NCBI GenBank assembly: GCA_008638375.1
Contig: CM018043.1
Location: forward strand, 37,771,396-37,835,395
Direction: 5' to 3'
Length of the DNA: 64,000 nucleotides
From: Nyssa sinensis
Taxonomy: Eukaryota; Streptophyta; Magnoliopsida; Cornales; Nyssaceae
Positions 46,981-57,793 of this stretch are shown here, in pieces; positions within the stretch are counted from its first letter, which is position 1; each line of letters opens with the position of its first letter. A program made the translations under genes and the position numbers. Below the pieces are notes generated by a model. It was not told the origin of the DNA. It searched no databases and was given only the letters and a program-made list of their open reading frames with translations.

Positions 46981-48200
46981 AGGTATGATATTTTGCTAAG
47001 TAAGGAATAGGATTGCGTTTAGGAGTGATTTACATGTTGATTGAATGATTCATGTGTTTATTTGATGTTAAAAAATCACTTAGGATATAGTTGCTTTAAA
47101 AAACCTAGAGTTGATTGTTTATGTACTTGTGTGTTCTTTGTTATTCTTTGAGAATTTAGTAAAATAATAAACATAAACCATGACTATATGTATAATCCGT
47201 TATATTCTAGCTTATGGTCATGTAGACAAAATCTTGTAGTTGAAAAATTATGATTTATTAAAGGTGATGGTACTTTATGTATTTTTGTAATCTTTGAGAA
47301 TTTGTCAAAGTGATGAACATGTAACTTGTTTGTATGTTTGATTTATTGTATTTTAGCTTATGTTCATGTAGAGAAACTCTTATAGTTTGAGAGTTATGAT
47401 TTATTCCATGTGTTGGTGCTTTATGTATTTTATGATATTTGAAAAATTGTTAAGGTTGTGAATATGTAATGTGTTATATGTGAAATTGATGGGATTACAT
47501 GTTAGGTTCATGTAGGCAAAGTTTTGTGATATAAAAGTTATGGTTGCTTTAAGTACATTGCATTGTTTAAGGCATATACCATATGTTTGATGGAATACTT
47601 CATTGAGATTGCATTATTGCATGGTGAAATTAAAACATATTGGCATATGGTGAATCTTTTGAAAACATAGTGTGGGTTGAGCACTTGGTGCTATGCATTA
47701 TAAGGGTGTAGATCCTGTGGTGAAAAACCCAAAATTGGCCATTGCATTAGTACTCTGACCTAACGGGAGTGATCTGTGAATGAGACATTGGTGCTCTAAC
47801 TCAACGGCAGCGATCCGTGAATGAGACATGGGTGTGGCATAGAGTTGCATGGGTGTGTCACGTATATTGCCATTGCATTATATTAATGAATTGGAAGGCA
47901 TGTAGATATAAATGTACACTTGCACATGCCACGCCTTAATTTTGTTCTTTGCATTAGCATTGTGTCATACCAGTAGTTGAGCTGACCCATTCGTGGGATA
48001 TCATATTACAGATGACGCTCTTGATGTTCGGGACTTGATGAAGTCTTTAAGAACATAGGAGACATGGACCACGAAGGATTTTTGGCCCTTGGGGCATATT
48101 TTGATGTTGTACAAGGGCATAAACCTTAAACCATATGAAATGGTATTGTAGAAATATTGTGTATTATAAAAAGAATGGAAAGGACCTTGTATATTGTAAT
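46980..48200 (+). repeat. Family D-like LTR fragment
   Basis: It parallels 33550-34700 of the family D solo LTR in order: GCTAAGTAAGGAATAG..., the tandem-repeat remnant GTACTCTGACCTAACGGGAGTGATC (47750-47830), CATACCAGTAGTTGAGCTGACCC (about 47968) and GATGACGCTCTTG (about 48012). Neither TG start nor GTGACA end is present, so it is truncated at both sides. Confidence 0.65.
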
Positions 48201-48349
48201 GAATATGAAGTTTGTGATTTTTAAGTTAAGACTCGGTAACAACTGAAAAATGATGAATACATCTTCAATGAAGTTATCAGAAGTGTATAAATGAAATTGA
48301 AAGGTCCATGTCAATGTTATAAGGACCAACTGGACTAAAAAAATGAAGC

Positions 48350-50574
48350 CTGAATACGTAAATTGTGTACGGAGAAGTATGGGATATTAAAAGGATAAAT
48401 TACCATTATGCCTTTGAAGGGCCAAATAAGATATAAAGCATCAGGAAACCCTAAATTGGGAATTTAAGAATCTCTTAATCAATTAGACTGAGTTTAAAAG
48501 AACTTAAAACCCTAAATAAAGATGCTTGGAATTAGAATGAATACTAATTCAATATGATGTATTTTTTATCCATGATTATAGGATCACCCAAATGATGAAA
48601 AAATGGAACAAGGCTATGGGATATCTACTATAGTACCAGTATGGGAATGCAATGCTAAGAACCCAAAGTAAGTAAACCCGAACCCTAATGTGTGAATTTC
48701 TACTATACCAATGTAGCTTACTTGGATGACTACCAATCCTTATTTCTTGAAATTGTGCATCAGTAAATTACTTTGAATCCACAACCTATTATTCACTATG
48801 ACTTCCATGTAGTGGAATTTGTGATCTGTTGAGATTTTATTGATTCTGAATATCTACGAGTCCTTGACTCGTTGGTTTTATCTTATCTTTGTGATCATTT
48901 TGATCCCTTTTGTTGTGGACATTTGTAACTTATGTATATATAGATGCCTTATGGAATCCTTTTCGGATGATGTTATCTGTGACTACTCGGGGTTGTGCTT
49001 GTCATAACGCCCATTTTATGATGCTAAAGACCTACAGGTCAGTGCTTGGGAATGATACCCAACACATAATCCTGATGAGGACATGATATGATAAGAGCTC
49101 TTGGTGCTATTCAAGGGAACCTAGAGATGAGTGGTGAACCTAGAAAAGTGCTGTTGGGGGTAGCCAGACCCTATTTGTTAATAGCATCTATTTGACTTAA
49201 TTTCTATATGTTTGATTCCACAACTTTTGATGATTTGATAATGTTATCGTTGGATGTAAAATACACCCTCGAGGCTTGTCTTTGTATTTGATTGAACTCC
49301 TTTGACTTGGATAGTTAAATGTGTCATGTTCATCTATTTGACCCATATTTGTATATCCGTTTGACTCGATATTCTATATGTTTGATTTTGCACTATGATT
49401 GTTGATTTAGTGGACTCAAATTCTTATATCTATTTGACTCAGACTCAGACTTTCATATCTGTCTAACCCAGATTTGTATATCCGTTTGACTCAGTATTCT
49501 ATATGTTCGATTTTACATTATGATTGTCTATCTATTGGACTCAGATTCTTATATTTATTTAACTCAGACTCCCATATATGTCTAACCCATATTTGTATAT
49601 CCATTTGACTTAGTATTCTATATGTTCAATTTTGCATTATGATTGTCGATCAATTGGACTTCGATTCTTATATCTATTTGACTCAGGCTCTCATGTCTGT
49701 CTGACCCGGATTTGTATATCCATTTGACTCAATATTCTATATGTTCGATTTTGTACAATGATTGTCAATCTATTGGACTCAGATTCTTATATCTATTTGA
49801 CTTAGACTCTCATATCTGTCTGACCTAGATTTGTATATCTATTTAACTCAGTACTCTATATGTTTAATTTCGCACCATGATTATCGATCTATTGGACTCA
49901 GATTCTTATACCTATTTGACTCAAACTCTCATATCTATTTGACCCAGATTTGTATATCCTTTTGACTTAGTATTTTATATGTTGATCACATACCATCTGT
50001 TGACTTGGTGATGTTACCTTTAGATGATAAATACACAAATGGGGCTTATCTTTGTATTCAATTTGAATCCCTTGATTTGGGCAGCTAAATGATATGTGCG
50101 AATAGATTTGTGTTTATTGACTTACTTAGTCATTGTTATCACATTTGTGAACTCCTTATGAAAATGTGTCACTCTGGCCCGATGACCAATTCCCTTAAGC
50201 TTGAAACCTTATGATTATTTTCTTGTTATATACTTTGCTTAACCTATAGCAGGGTGAAGGATTTACTTATTGAGCTAAGTTAGCTTACCCTAGAATTATA
50301 AATTTTTTTCAAGTAATACAATATAAGAGGAAATGCAATGATGGTGACTAATGAAGCTAGTGACATACTTGTGGGAAACTTTGACAGTGTATAGCTCCGA
50401 GCCTTAATTCGTATATATATCCTGTAAGGTTAATGTTAATGTTCGATATATAACATAGCGACACTAGAAATGTTATTAAACAAAATGGTGATTCATAATG
50501 ATGAAAATTGTACTTGGAGGTAATCTTATTGGTGATTGTTAAAGTTTGATTTGTTATTAGATGAGTTGCATATG
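48350..50574 (+). repeat. Family E LTR fragment, plus orientation
   Basis: It matches in inverse orientation the right arm of the family E LTR at 56826-57793. For example, ACCTACAGGTCAGTGCTTGGG (about 49030) pairs with the reverse complement at about 57270-57295. It ends abruptly at 50574 where an inverted family E LTR starts. Near 50271 it has GAGCTAAGTTAGCTT and a TTTTTTTCAAG remnant of the acceptor-like site. Confidence 0.6.
49260..49985 (+). repeat. About 120-bp tandem repeats, TTTGACTCAGATTCTTATATC type
   Basis: Five to six units. Each runs TATATGTTCGATTTTGCATTATGATTG..., then GGACTCAGATTCTTATATC, then ACTCTCATATCTGTCTGACCC, then TTTGTATATCCATTTGACTC. Landmarks TATATGTT at about 49376, 49500, 49619, 49739 and 49858 give spacing near 119-124 bp. 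Noncoding. Confidence 0.8.
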
Positions 50575-51362
50575 TGTCATGACCCCAAACCCACCCTATG
50601 CGGATTAAGGGTCGTGGGGGCAGCCCTCGAGCCATCCCTAACAAATTCTAATTAAGGACCAATAATAACATCAACAGATTAGATAATTAAGTATTAGAAT
50701 CTTAATAGGGTTTATAGAACATGATGAAAGTAGTTCTTAAATTACAGATCCTTAAACAAAAAGCCATCCCCAAGACGTGGACTCATGGGAGAGAAAAGAC
50801 TACAACATATTTAGTTTATTACAATTTATAACAAAAGAATCCCCATTACATGCGAAAGACAAGACTGTGAGCAAAAATATGATGCCTACTAGCAGTGAAC
50901 ACCCTACGGTCACCCTGTAGCGTCTTTTATTGAAAAAAATGATATAAATATGGAGTGAGATAATGTAACACCCCGACTTTGCGTAATTAATAATGAGTGT
51001 TAATTATTAATTAATAACCGGCTTATAGAATGATTAGGGAATTAATTATGATCCCGACGGTCGCCATGGACCGATTAAATAATCAAATATGTCTGGGGGA
51101 AAAGGGTATGATACCCAAACCCAATTACTGGTTAAATGGATAAAATAATGCCGTTTTAACACCAACGGAACCCGAATTAGCTAACCCGAAAAATTCTGAA
51201 TAAATAATAAATGACGCGGACCCTCTAACACTGAAGATAACTGAAATATGGAACTCTCGGAACAAACCGCGTCGAAAAATGAGTTACGGAATGAAAGTTA
51301 CGAAGGAAACACTGAAACTGAATTACTGCGCAACCAAACGTGGCCTTAATCGAAAATATGGG

Positions 51363-51460
51363 AAAAATGGCCAAATGGGAGGCCAAGGGAATTGAACCCT
51401 TGACCTTTGAGTGAAAAGATACCTCATCCAAAAAAATTACCAACTGGGCTACTATTATCT
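51363..51460 (-). other. tRNA-like Pol III unit, antisense to family C LTR
   Basis: The best preserved of the five units. The minus strand has TAGCCCAGTTGG (51440-51451), a perfect A box, and B box GGTTCAATTCC (51388-51398) in a CAAGGG...CCCTTG T-arm with a 7-base loop. A T5 run follows (51363-51367). The D and anticodon arms do not fold well. Confidence 0.6.
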
Positions 51461-53159
51461 TTGTGTCCATATATACAACAAAAATGTATATAACACTGAA
51501 TTATCCTAATCTGCCACCAAAACTGGCCAATGGCCATCCATGCAACACCACACCCTTGCATCACCCCTATGCTTCCTAGCTCATCATCACCCTACTTCAG
51601 CCATGATGACCTCTCCTCCAACCAAAATACATGTAGATTTATCATGAGGTTGGGAGAGGTATTGCATTACAAGTCTCCATATGTGTATTGAGGATGGAGA
51701 AATTTGAAATGGGCGTGACTGATCTGATATGTGAGAAGGAGAGGGCCATGGCCATGGGTGAAGAGGGTCCATGGTGTGTGTGTGTGCATGATTATCCATT
51801 GGTGATGCACAAAGGAGGGGGGGACACTGAAGGGACTGTGAGCATTCTACCTGGACTGAGGCACCACCCAAGATCAAAGCTGAACCATGGGTGCAGCAGT
51901 GCCAATCAAAGAGGTAAACACCTCAGAACTATCAAACTGTGAATTTTTCTATTGGATTTTCACTATTGTTTTGAGTTTGCTGAGCCATATAAAATATGTG
52001 TATGCACTACTGAGGGGCCTAGGATTGTTATAGAACAATTGGGAAGGTCGGACAGCCCTGAAAACACCAAACCGAGCCCAGGCCGCCATGGACGACCTCT
52101 AGTTGCAGGTCTGAATTGACCTCAACTAAATCACATTCTGCATGTTCGAGTCTGTTCTAGACCCTTCGAGGTTCTCAAATATCTAGTTTAGCGACCCAAA
52201 ATCAAACCGAAAGACCCTCAAAACCGCAGATGCAGGTCTCGGGTTTGAAACCCAGACCTTGTAATCGACTCCTACACTGAATGTTCGTAATGAGGACCTC
52301 AAGCCCATGATACAAGGATCATTTGGAGACAAACCGCATCAGTTTTGGTGGAGAAACGAGGGTTTAATAGCCAAATTATTGTTTCGGCTATTCCTCCATA
52401 TATCAAGCTATTGGGCTTGATTCGAACGGTGAAATCGATGCCAAAGAGTTGGCATGACCATCAGGAACCATTTGGGGCCAAATCAGATTGAAAACAGCCC
52501 CTGAAACATCACGAAATAGAAGAAGAAAAATCTGCAGAATTAGGGCAACACTGAGTTGTTCATTGGGGACGACAGAGTTGACTCGGTCGAGTTGACTGAG
52601 TCGAACCGAGTGGGTGAGTTGACTCTGGACACGTGTCGGCCTGAGAGGATGCCACCGAAATAATGAAACTGCGCCGTTTTAGTGTTAACCGTTTTAATTT
52701 TAAATCGAATTCAGCCTGTTTGGCAACGCGGTTAATAAATTAAAATTTGGATTTGGCTAATCCTAAACACGGATAAGGGGGCAATTGAGGTTAAATGGGA
52801 TATGTTATCCCGGTTTTCTGAGGTCAGTGAACCGGTTGGTTCACAAGAGTTCTGGACCGGTTCGGCCAGTGAACCCTTAAACCAATGGGTCTGAACCCTA
52901 ATTTTCTGAATTTATATTTAACCCCCCAAATGTTTCTGAAAATTACGGATTTACCCCTGATAGTTCTGAATATTGCACAGTGGCCCTGATTTCTGAAGTT
53001 TTGTGCAATCAAGCCCCTGAAAAATTAATTAAATAATAAATTAATTATTTAATTATTTTATTAAATAGGTAAAATTACGATTTTACCCCTGGACATTAAT
53101 CGTGTCAAACGGAGTCCAAATAAAGCAAATAAATAGTGTATTTTCACTATTTCAAGCAT

Positions 53160-54180
53160 TCTGGACTCAATGGTACAGTCCAAATTGGGAAATTATGTAC
53201 CGAAAAATACAGACACGTAGGTGTAAATTACTGTACTGCCCCTGAGGGTACCCAGGCCCAAATAAAAATAAAAGACAGTTTATTCTGATTATGTCGGGCA
53301 TTCTGGACTCAACAGTGAAATCCATTTAATGAACCGAAGTCCCGAAAAATACAGACACAAAAAGTGTAAATGACCATACTGCCCCTAATGATTCCCAGGG
53401 TCAGTTAAACATAAAAGATAGTCCAACTTAACTATGTCGGACGCTCTGGACCCAATAGTAAGGTCCATTTTATGAACTGGAGTCCTGAATAATTTGGTTA
53501 CACAACATGTGAAATTACCAAATTACCCCTGATACTGTACGAAGCCCAAATGAAGTCCGATTGGGACGAAATTAATACCGATAGAAGCCCAGATACTGGT
53601 GAAACTATAAACATGATTAAACGATGATTCGGAGTCAGAATCTTACAAAACGTAAAATGACCAAAATACCCCTGAGCACAGTAAGTGCAAAGTAGAGGTC
53701 AAATAAAGGTCAAACTGATCTGATAAATTATCATAGGGATAATTATGAACACTGAAGGGCTAAATAAGACTCCGAGACAGTCAATGCGTAAAACGAGAAA
53801 TGACCGATGTGTCCCGATGATCAAAAGCAGATACCAAACGAAGTCCAAAGGACTTAAGAATTTACATATGAGATATATGGGACATTCTGAGGACCACGAC
53901 AGGGTCCGGGGTAAGAATGGCAAAATTACCATTTTGCCCCTAAGGCTAAGTAAGCCCTTAACTGATAACGATTTAAGTCTAAAAGACTCAAGCCTTATAC
54001 ATACGATATATGGGATATTCTGATAACCACGACTAGGTCCGGGACAAGAATGGTAAAATTACCATTTTGTCCCTATGGTTAAAATAAGAACCTAACCGAT
54101 ACCGATTGGAGTCTAAAAGACGTATAACTTTATATTTAAGATATAAAGACCATTCTGAGGGCCTTGACAGGGCCCGGGGC
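53160..54180 (+). repeat. Dyad array of 5.9 kb family C LTR
   Basis: Dyads start at 53163, 53305, 53448, 53891, about 54025 and 54159 (spacing 142, 143, 443, 134, 134). The last is GGGCC/GGCCC where its neighbours are GGACC/GGTCC, a paired change that keeps the stem and the 7-base loop. Units share CCGAAAAATACAGACAC and TTACCATTTTGCCCC. Confidence 0.75.
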
Positions 54181-54805
54181 AAGAGTGATAAAATGACCGT
54201 TTTGCCCCTAAGGCTGAAGAAGTAACTGACTGATAACGATTGAAGTCTAAATGACTTGGGTTATAATCCTGATGACTGCTGAGCCTAATTTAAGAATAAA
54301 ATAGCCCCGGATGAAACCCGATGAGAGGGCGATAGGCTACTAGGCTATCTTAGGTAAACCGATAGATACCTAAGATGACAAATGAGACCTGAATGGATGA
54401 GTTCTGATCTGTATATGATTGATGATTATTGTTCAGGATATACATGGAGATGCCTGACGTATCTGGAGGTTATCGGATTGTTTGCGCAAGGAGATAACCG
54501 TAACAGTTTGTGAGTAACCCTGACTCCTGAATTGGTGTATAAGCACACCGTCTAGTTACTGTATTTTAAATACTGTACTGTACTGTTTTACCTGATACAC
54601 TGATTTCATGCCCTTATTCAAATGCATGATTTTTACTGTCTGATTCCTTTGTTCTGTACTGCAATAAACCTATCACTGTTTTTACTGAAAGAACAACTAA
54701 CTCTTGGTACCACTTCAGTTTTGAGCACTACATGAGCATACCGCACTGTTTAATCTGTGCATACTGTACTGTTTATTCTGTTATACTGTTCTGCTCTGCT
54801 CATTA

Positions 54806-54958
54806 CTGATCTGTTCTGTTACTCTGATGTTTTAACTGATCTGTTCTGTTACTCTGATGTTTTAACTGATCTGTTCTGTTACTCTGATGTTTTAACTGAT
54901 CTGTTCTGTTACTCTGATGTTTTAACTGATCTGTTCTATTACTCTGATGTTTTAACTG
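54806..54958 (+). repeat. Five 30-bp tandem repeats
   Basis: Exact or near-exact copies of TGATCTGTTCTGTTACTCTG + ATGTTTTAAC. Only one or two substitutions are seen, so this is a recent expansion. Confidence 0.9.
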
Positions 54959-55014
54959 TACTCTTGTTTTTAATACTGTTCAAAATGAACGTGTTTAACT
55001 ATCTGTTATGTTTG

Positions 55015-56200
55015 ATCTGTTCTGTTCTGTTCCGCTCAACACTGACATGTTCTGTTTGATCCGTCCTGACCTGTTCTGTTTGATCTGTCTGACCTGTTCT
55101 GTTTGATCTGTCCTGACCTGTTCTGTTTGATCTGTCTGACCTGTTCTGTTTGATCTGTCCTGACCTGTTCTGTTTGATCTGTCTGACCTGTTCTGTTTGA
55201 TCTGTCCTGACCTGTTCTGTTTGATCTGTCTGACCTGTTTTGTTTGATCTGTTTTGTCCTGACCTGTTTCGTTTGATCTGTCTGATCTGTTCCGTCCTGA
55301 TCCGTCCTGATTTGTTATGTCTGATCTGTTCCGTCCTGATCCATCCTGATTTGTTATGTCTGATCTGTTCCGTCTTGATCCGTCCTGATTTGTTATGTTT
55401 GATCTGTTCTGTCCTGATCCGTCCTGATTGATATTGTACCAGTTTGTTCCGTCCTGTTCAATTCCGATATGTCTTGTTCTGATAGATGTATTGTTCCGTT
55501 TTGTTCCGACATGTTCAGTTTCGATATGTCTTGATCTGATTGATGTATTGTTTCGTTTGTTTCCGTCATGTTCAGTTTCGATATGACTTGTCCTGATTGA
55601 TATTGTTTCTTTTGCTTCCGTCATGTTCAGTTCCGATATGACTTGTCCTGATTGATATTGTTTCATTTTGTTCCGTCATGTTCAGTTCTGATATGACTCG
55701 TCCTGATTGATATTGATTCGTTTCGTTCCGTTGATGATATACTTGTATCCTTGATTGATACACTGTTTCCACCCAGTTCTGTCTTGTTTCGTTCCGTTGA
55801 TGATATACCTGTATCTCTGGTTGACATATTGTTTCCGCTCCGTTCTGTTATGTTCCGTTTTGTTTTATTCTGATTTGTCAAGTTTTATTCCGTTTTGTTC
55901 GGTTATGACTTGTTATGTTCTGTTCCGTTCCGTTCTATTATGTTTTATTGTGATCCGTTCTGACCTGTTCTATTTTGACCCGTTTTATTCTGACCCGTTC
56001 TATTCTGACCTGATTGATATATTGGCATCATTTACTATTCTGTTCTGATTTGTTGTGCTTTGTTTCATCCTATTCTGATTTGTTATGTCCTGCTCTGCTC
56101 GGTTCTGCTTCATCCTGACCTGTTGTGTTCTGTTCTGTACGGTTATACTTGATATGGTCTGTTATGTTCTGTCTGTCCCGATCTGTTGTTTTATTTTGTG
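55015..56200 (+). repeat. CTGTTCTGTTTGATCTGTC satellite-like block
   Basis: A run of 23-25-bp repeats (TGATCTGTCCTGACCTGTTC + TGTT) at 55058-55260 shades into looser GATCCGTCCTGATTTGTTATG units (to about 55440) and then TTCCGTTCTGTTATG words. It yields long open frames on both strands that are plainly artefacts of the repeat. Confidence 0.85.
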
Positions 56201-57793
56201 CAGTCCTGCTTTATTCTACTGAAACTGCATTTAAAGTAGATTCATAAAACTACTATTTTAGAAACAACTGAACTACCCTTGTGCTTTGTAAACAACAATG
56301 GTTTGAAACCCATGACAGGGAACCTGTGTTACTCATTGGGCTTTTCGAAGCTCACCCCATTCCCTAACATTTTTCAGGAACGATATCTATTGGATCTGAT
56401 GGCACTGATCTGTGGAGACTGGATTATTGAGGATTGAATCTATTTAATCGGGTGAGTGATGTACTATGACTGACTTGACTGATATGTACTGAATATTGAT
56501 ATGGCTCATGGATTTAAAAGGTACTCTAGAGATTATAGTTCTGCTCTGTTGTTATATGTCGAATTATAGATATGCTCTGAGGTTGAGTTGTTAGTTGTTG
56601 GATTTTAGACTTGCTCTGTGTGATACATATCCTACGGTGGATACATGAGTTGCATTCCCGTGATAAAAAGAAAAAAAAAGTTTTAAATTCCGCTGCATCT
56701 GACCCTACAGTCGGAGTGCAATTCACTAAAAAGTTCAGAAATTGCCTTCGGTTGGTCGCGTGGCGGCTAACTGGTATCACGTCCTCGACATCCGCGTAGG
56801 GCGGGGTTCGGGATGTGACAGATAACTTAGCCCAGTAAGTAAATTCCCTCGCTTTACCATAGGTTAGGGTCAATTTAGATAACAGAATGCAAACAAATAG
56901 TAAGCGAAAGGATATATAAAAATAGTCAGTCATAAGGGAAAATAGACCACCAAGGATGACCTATGGGTCAAAGGCACATTCCAAGAATAGCTTGAAAGGG
57001 AAAAGTGAGCAATTTAGCAAGTCAACAATAAAGGATTTAACACATGCAATAATCAGCTGCCAAGAATCATGAGGTATCAAATCAAATGTAATGATAAGCT
57101 TGAAAAACATATCTAAAAATCAAAGTACACCATCAGATTATAATCAAATAGGGTCCGGATACCCCTAAACAACACTCATTCAAGTTCACCCCTCATCTTT
57201 GGGTTTCCCTGAATAGCACCAAGAGTTCTTATAAAATATCATGTCCTCATTGGACTAAGTATTGGGTATCATTCCCAATCACCAACCTGTAGGTCATTAG
57301 CATATAAAGAATCAGGATGGGCATTGTGACAGGCACAACGCCTGACACTCATAATAATGTCATAATCAGATGAACTCTATAAGGAATGTACATATACATA
57401 GAAGTTCAAGTTCACAACAAGTGAGAAAACAATGGCTTTCCAACACTCAAAATCAAGGGCTATGGCAATGTACAAGTAATCACATCAGGATATTGGCATT
57501 AAGAATCTCAATATGTCCACAAGGAAGTTACAAGTGTCAAATTGTGGAATCAAACAACTGATTGGTGCGATTAAAAAAATACGAATTGGCAGCATCGAAA
57601 AGAACATAATTGTGACATGGCTAAAGAACACCACACTTTAGAGTTCAGGCTTACGTATTTACCTCAAAAATAGTTTCCCCCTCCTTTTAAGAGAATCATA
57701 CCTCCTTTTCTTTTCCCTTTGATGATCCTATAAATCAAGAAACATTATTTAGTTCAATTTGTTTCATGGACTTATTTTGATTTTATTGATAAG

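Larger units (their letters stand above)
54510..56377 (+). other. Putative LTR intron (5.9 kb family C LTR)
   Basis: Donor GTGAGTAACC at 54510 and acceptor CCCTAACATTTTTCAG ending at 56377, with GGGCTTTTCGAAGCTC before it. Length 1868 bp. The CTGTTC repeat block lies wholly inside it. Confidence 0.45.
50964..56820 (+). mobile_element. Family C solo LTR, 5.9 kb, target duplication GATAA
   Basis: It starts TGTAACACCCCGACTTTG, ends GGGGTTCGGGATGTGACA, and is flanked by GATAA at 50959-50963 and 56821-56825. It parallels 10247-15627 along its length and has no coding region. The size difference is mostly the expanded CTGTTC/CTGACC block (54806-56200). Confidence 0.93.
50575..57793 (-). mobile_element. 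Inverted family E LTR, interrupted, right end unresolved
   Basis: It begins TGTCATGACCCCAAACCC at 50575. It is interrupted by a family C solo LTR (50964-56820) and then by the family D element starting at 57794. Its own sequence is 50575-50963 and 56826-57793. The far end, expected as GGGATATTACA-like sequence, is outside the window. It is inserted head-on into the plus-oriented family E fragment. Confidence 0.6.

Noticed and set aside
54995..55666. 223-codon open frame on minus strand rich in Asn/Gln/Asp/Ser/Arg
   Set aside because: It is the reverse of the CTGTTC/CTGACC tandem repeats. Repeats without stops stay open by arithmetic, and there is no other coding sign.
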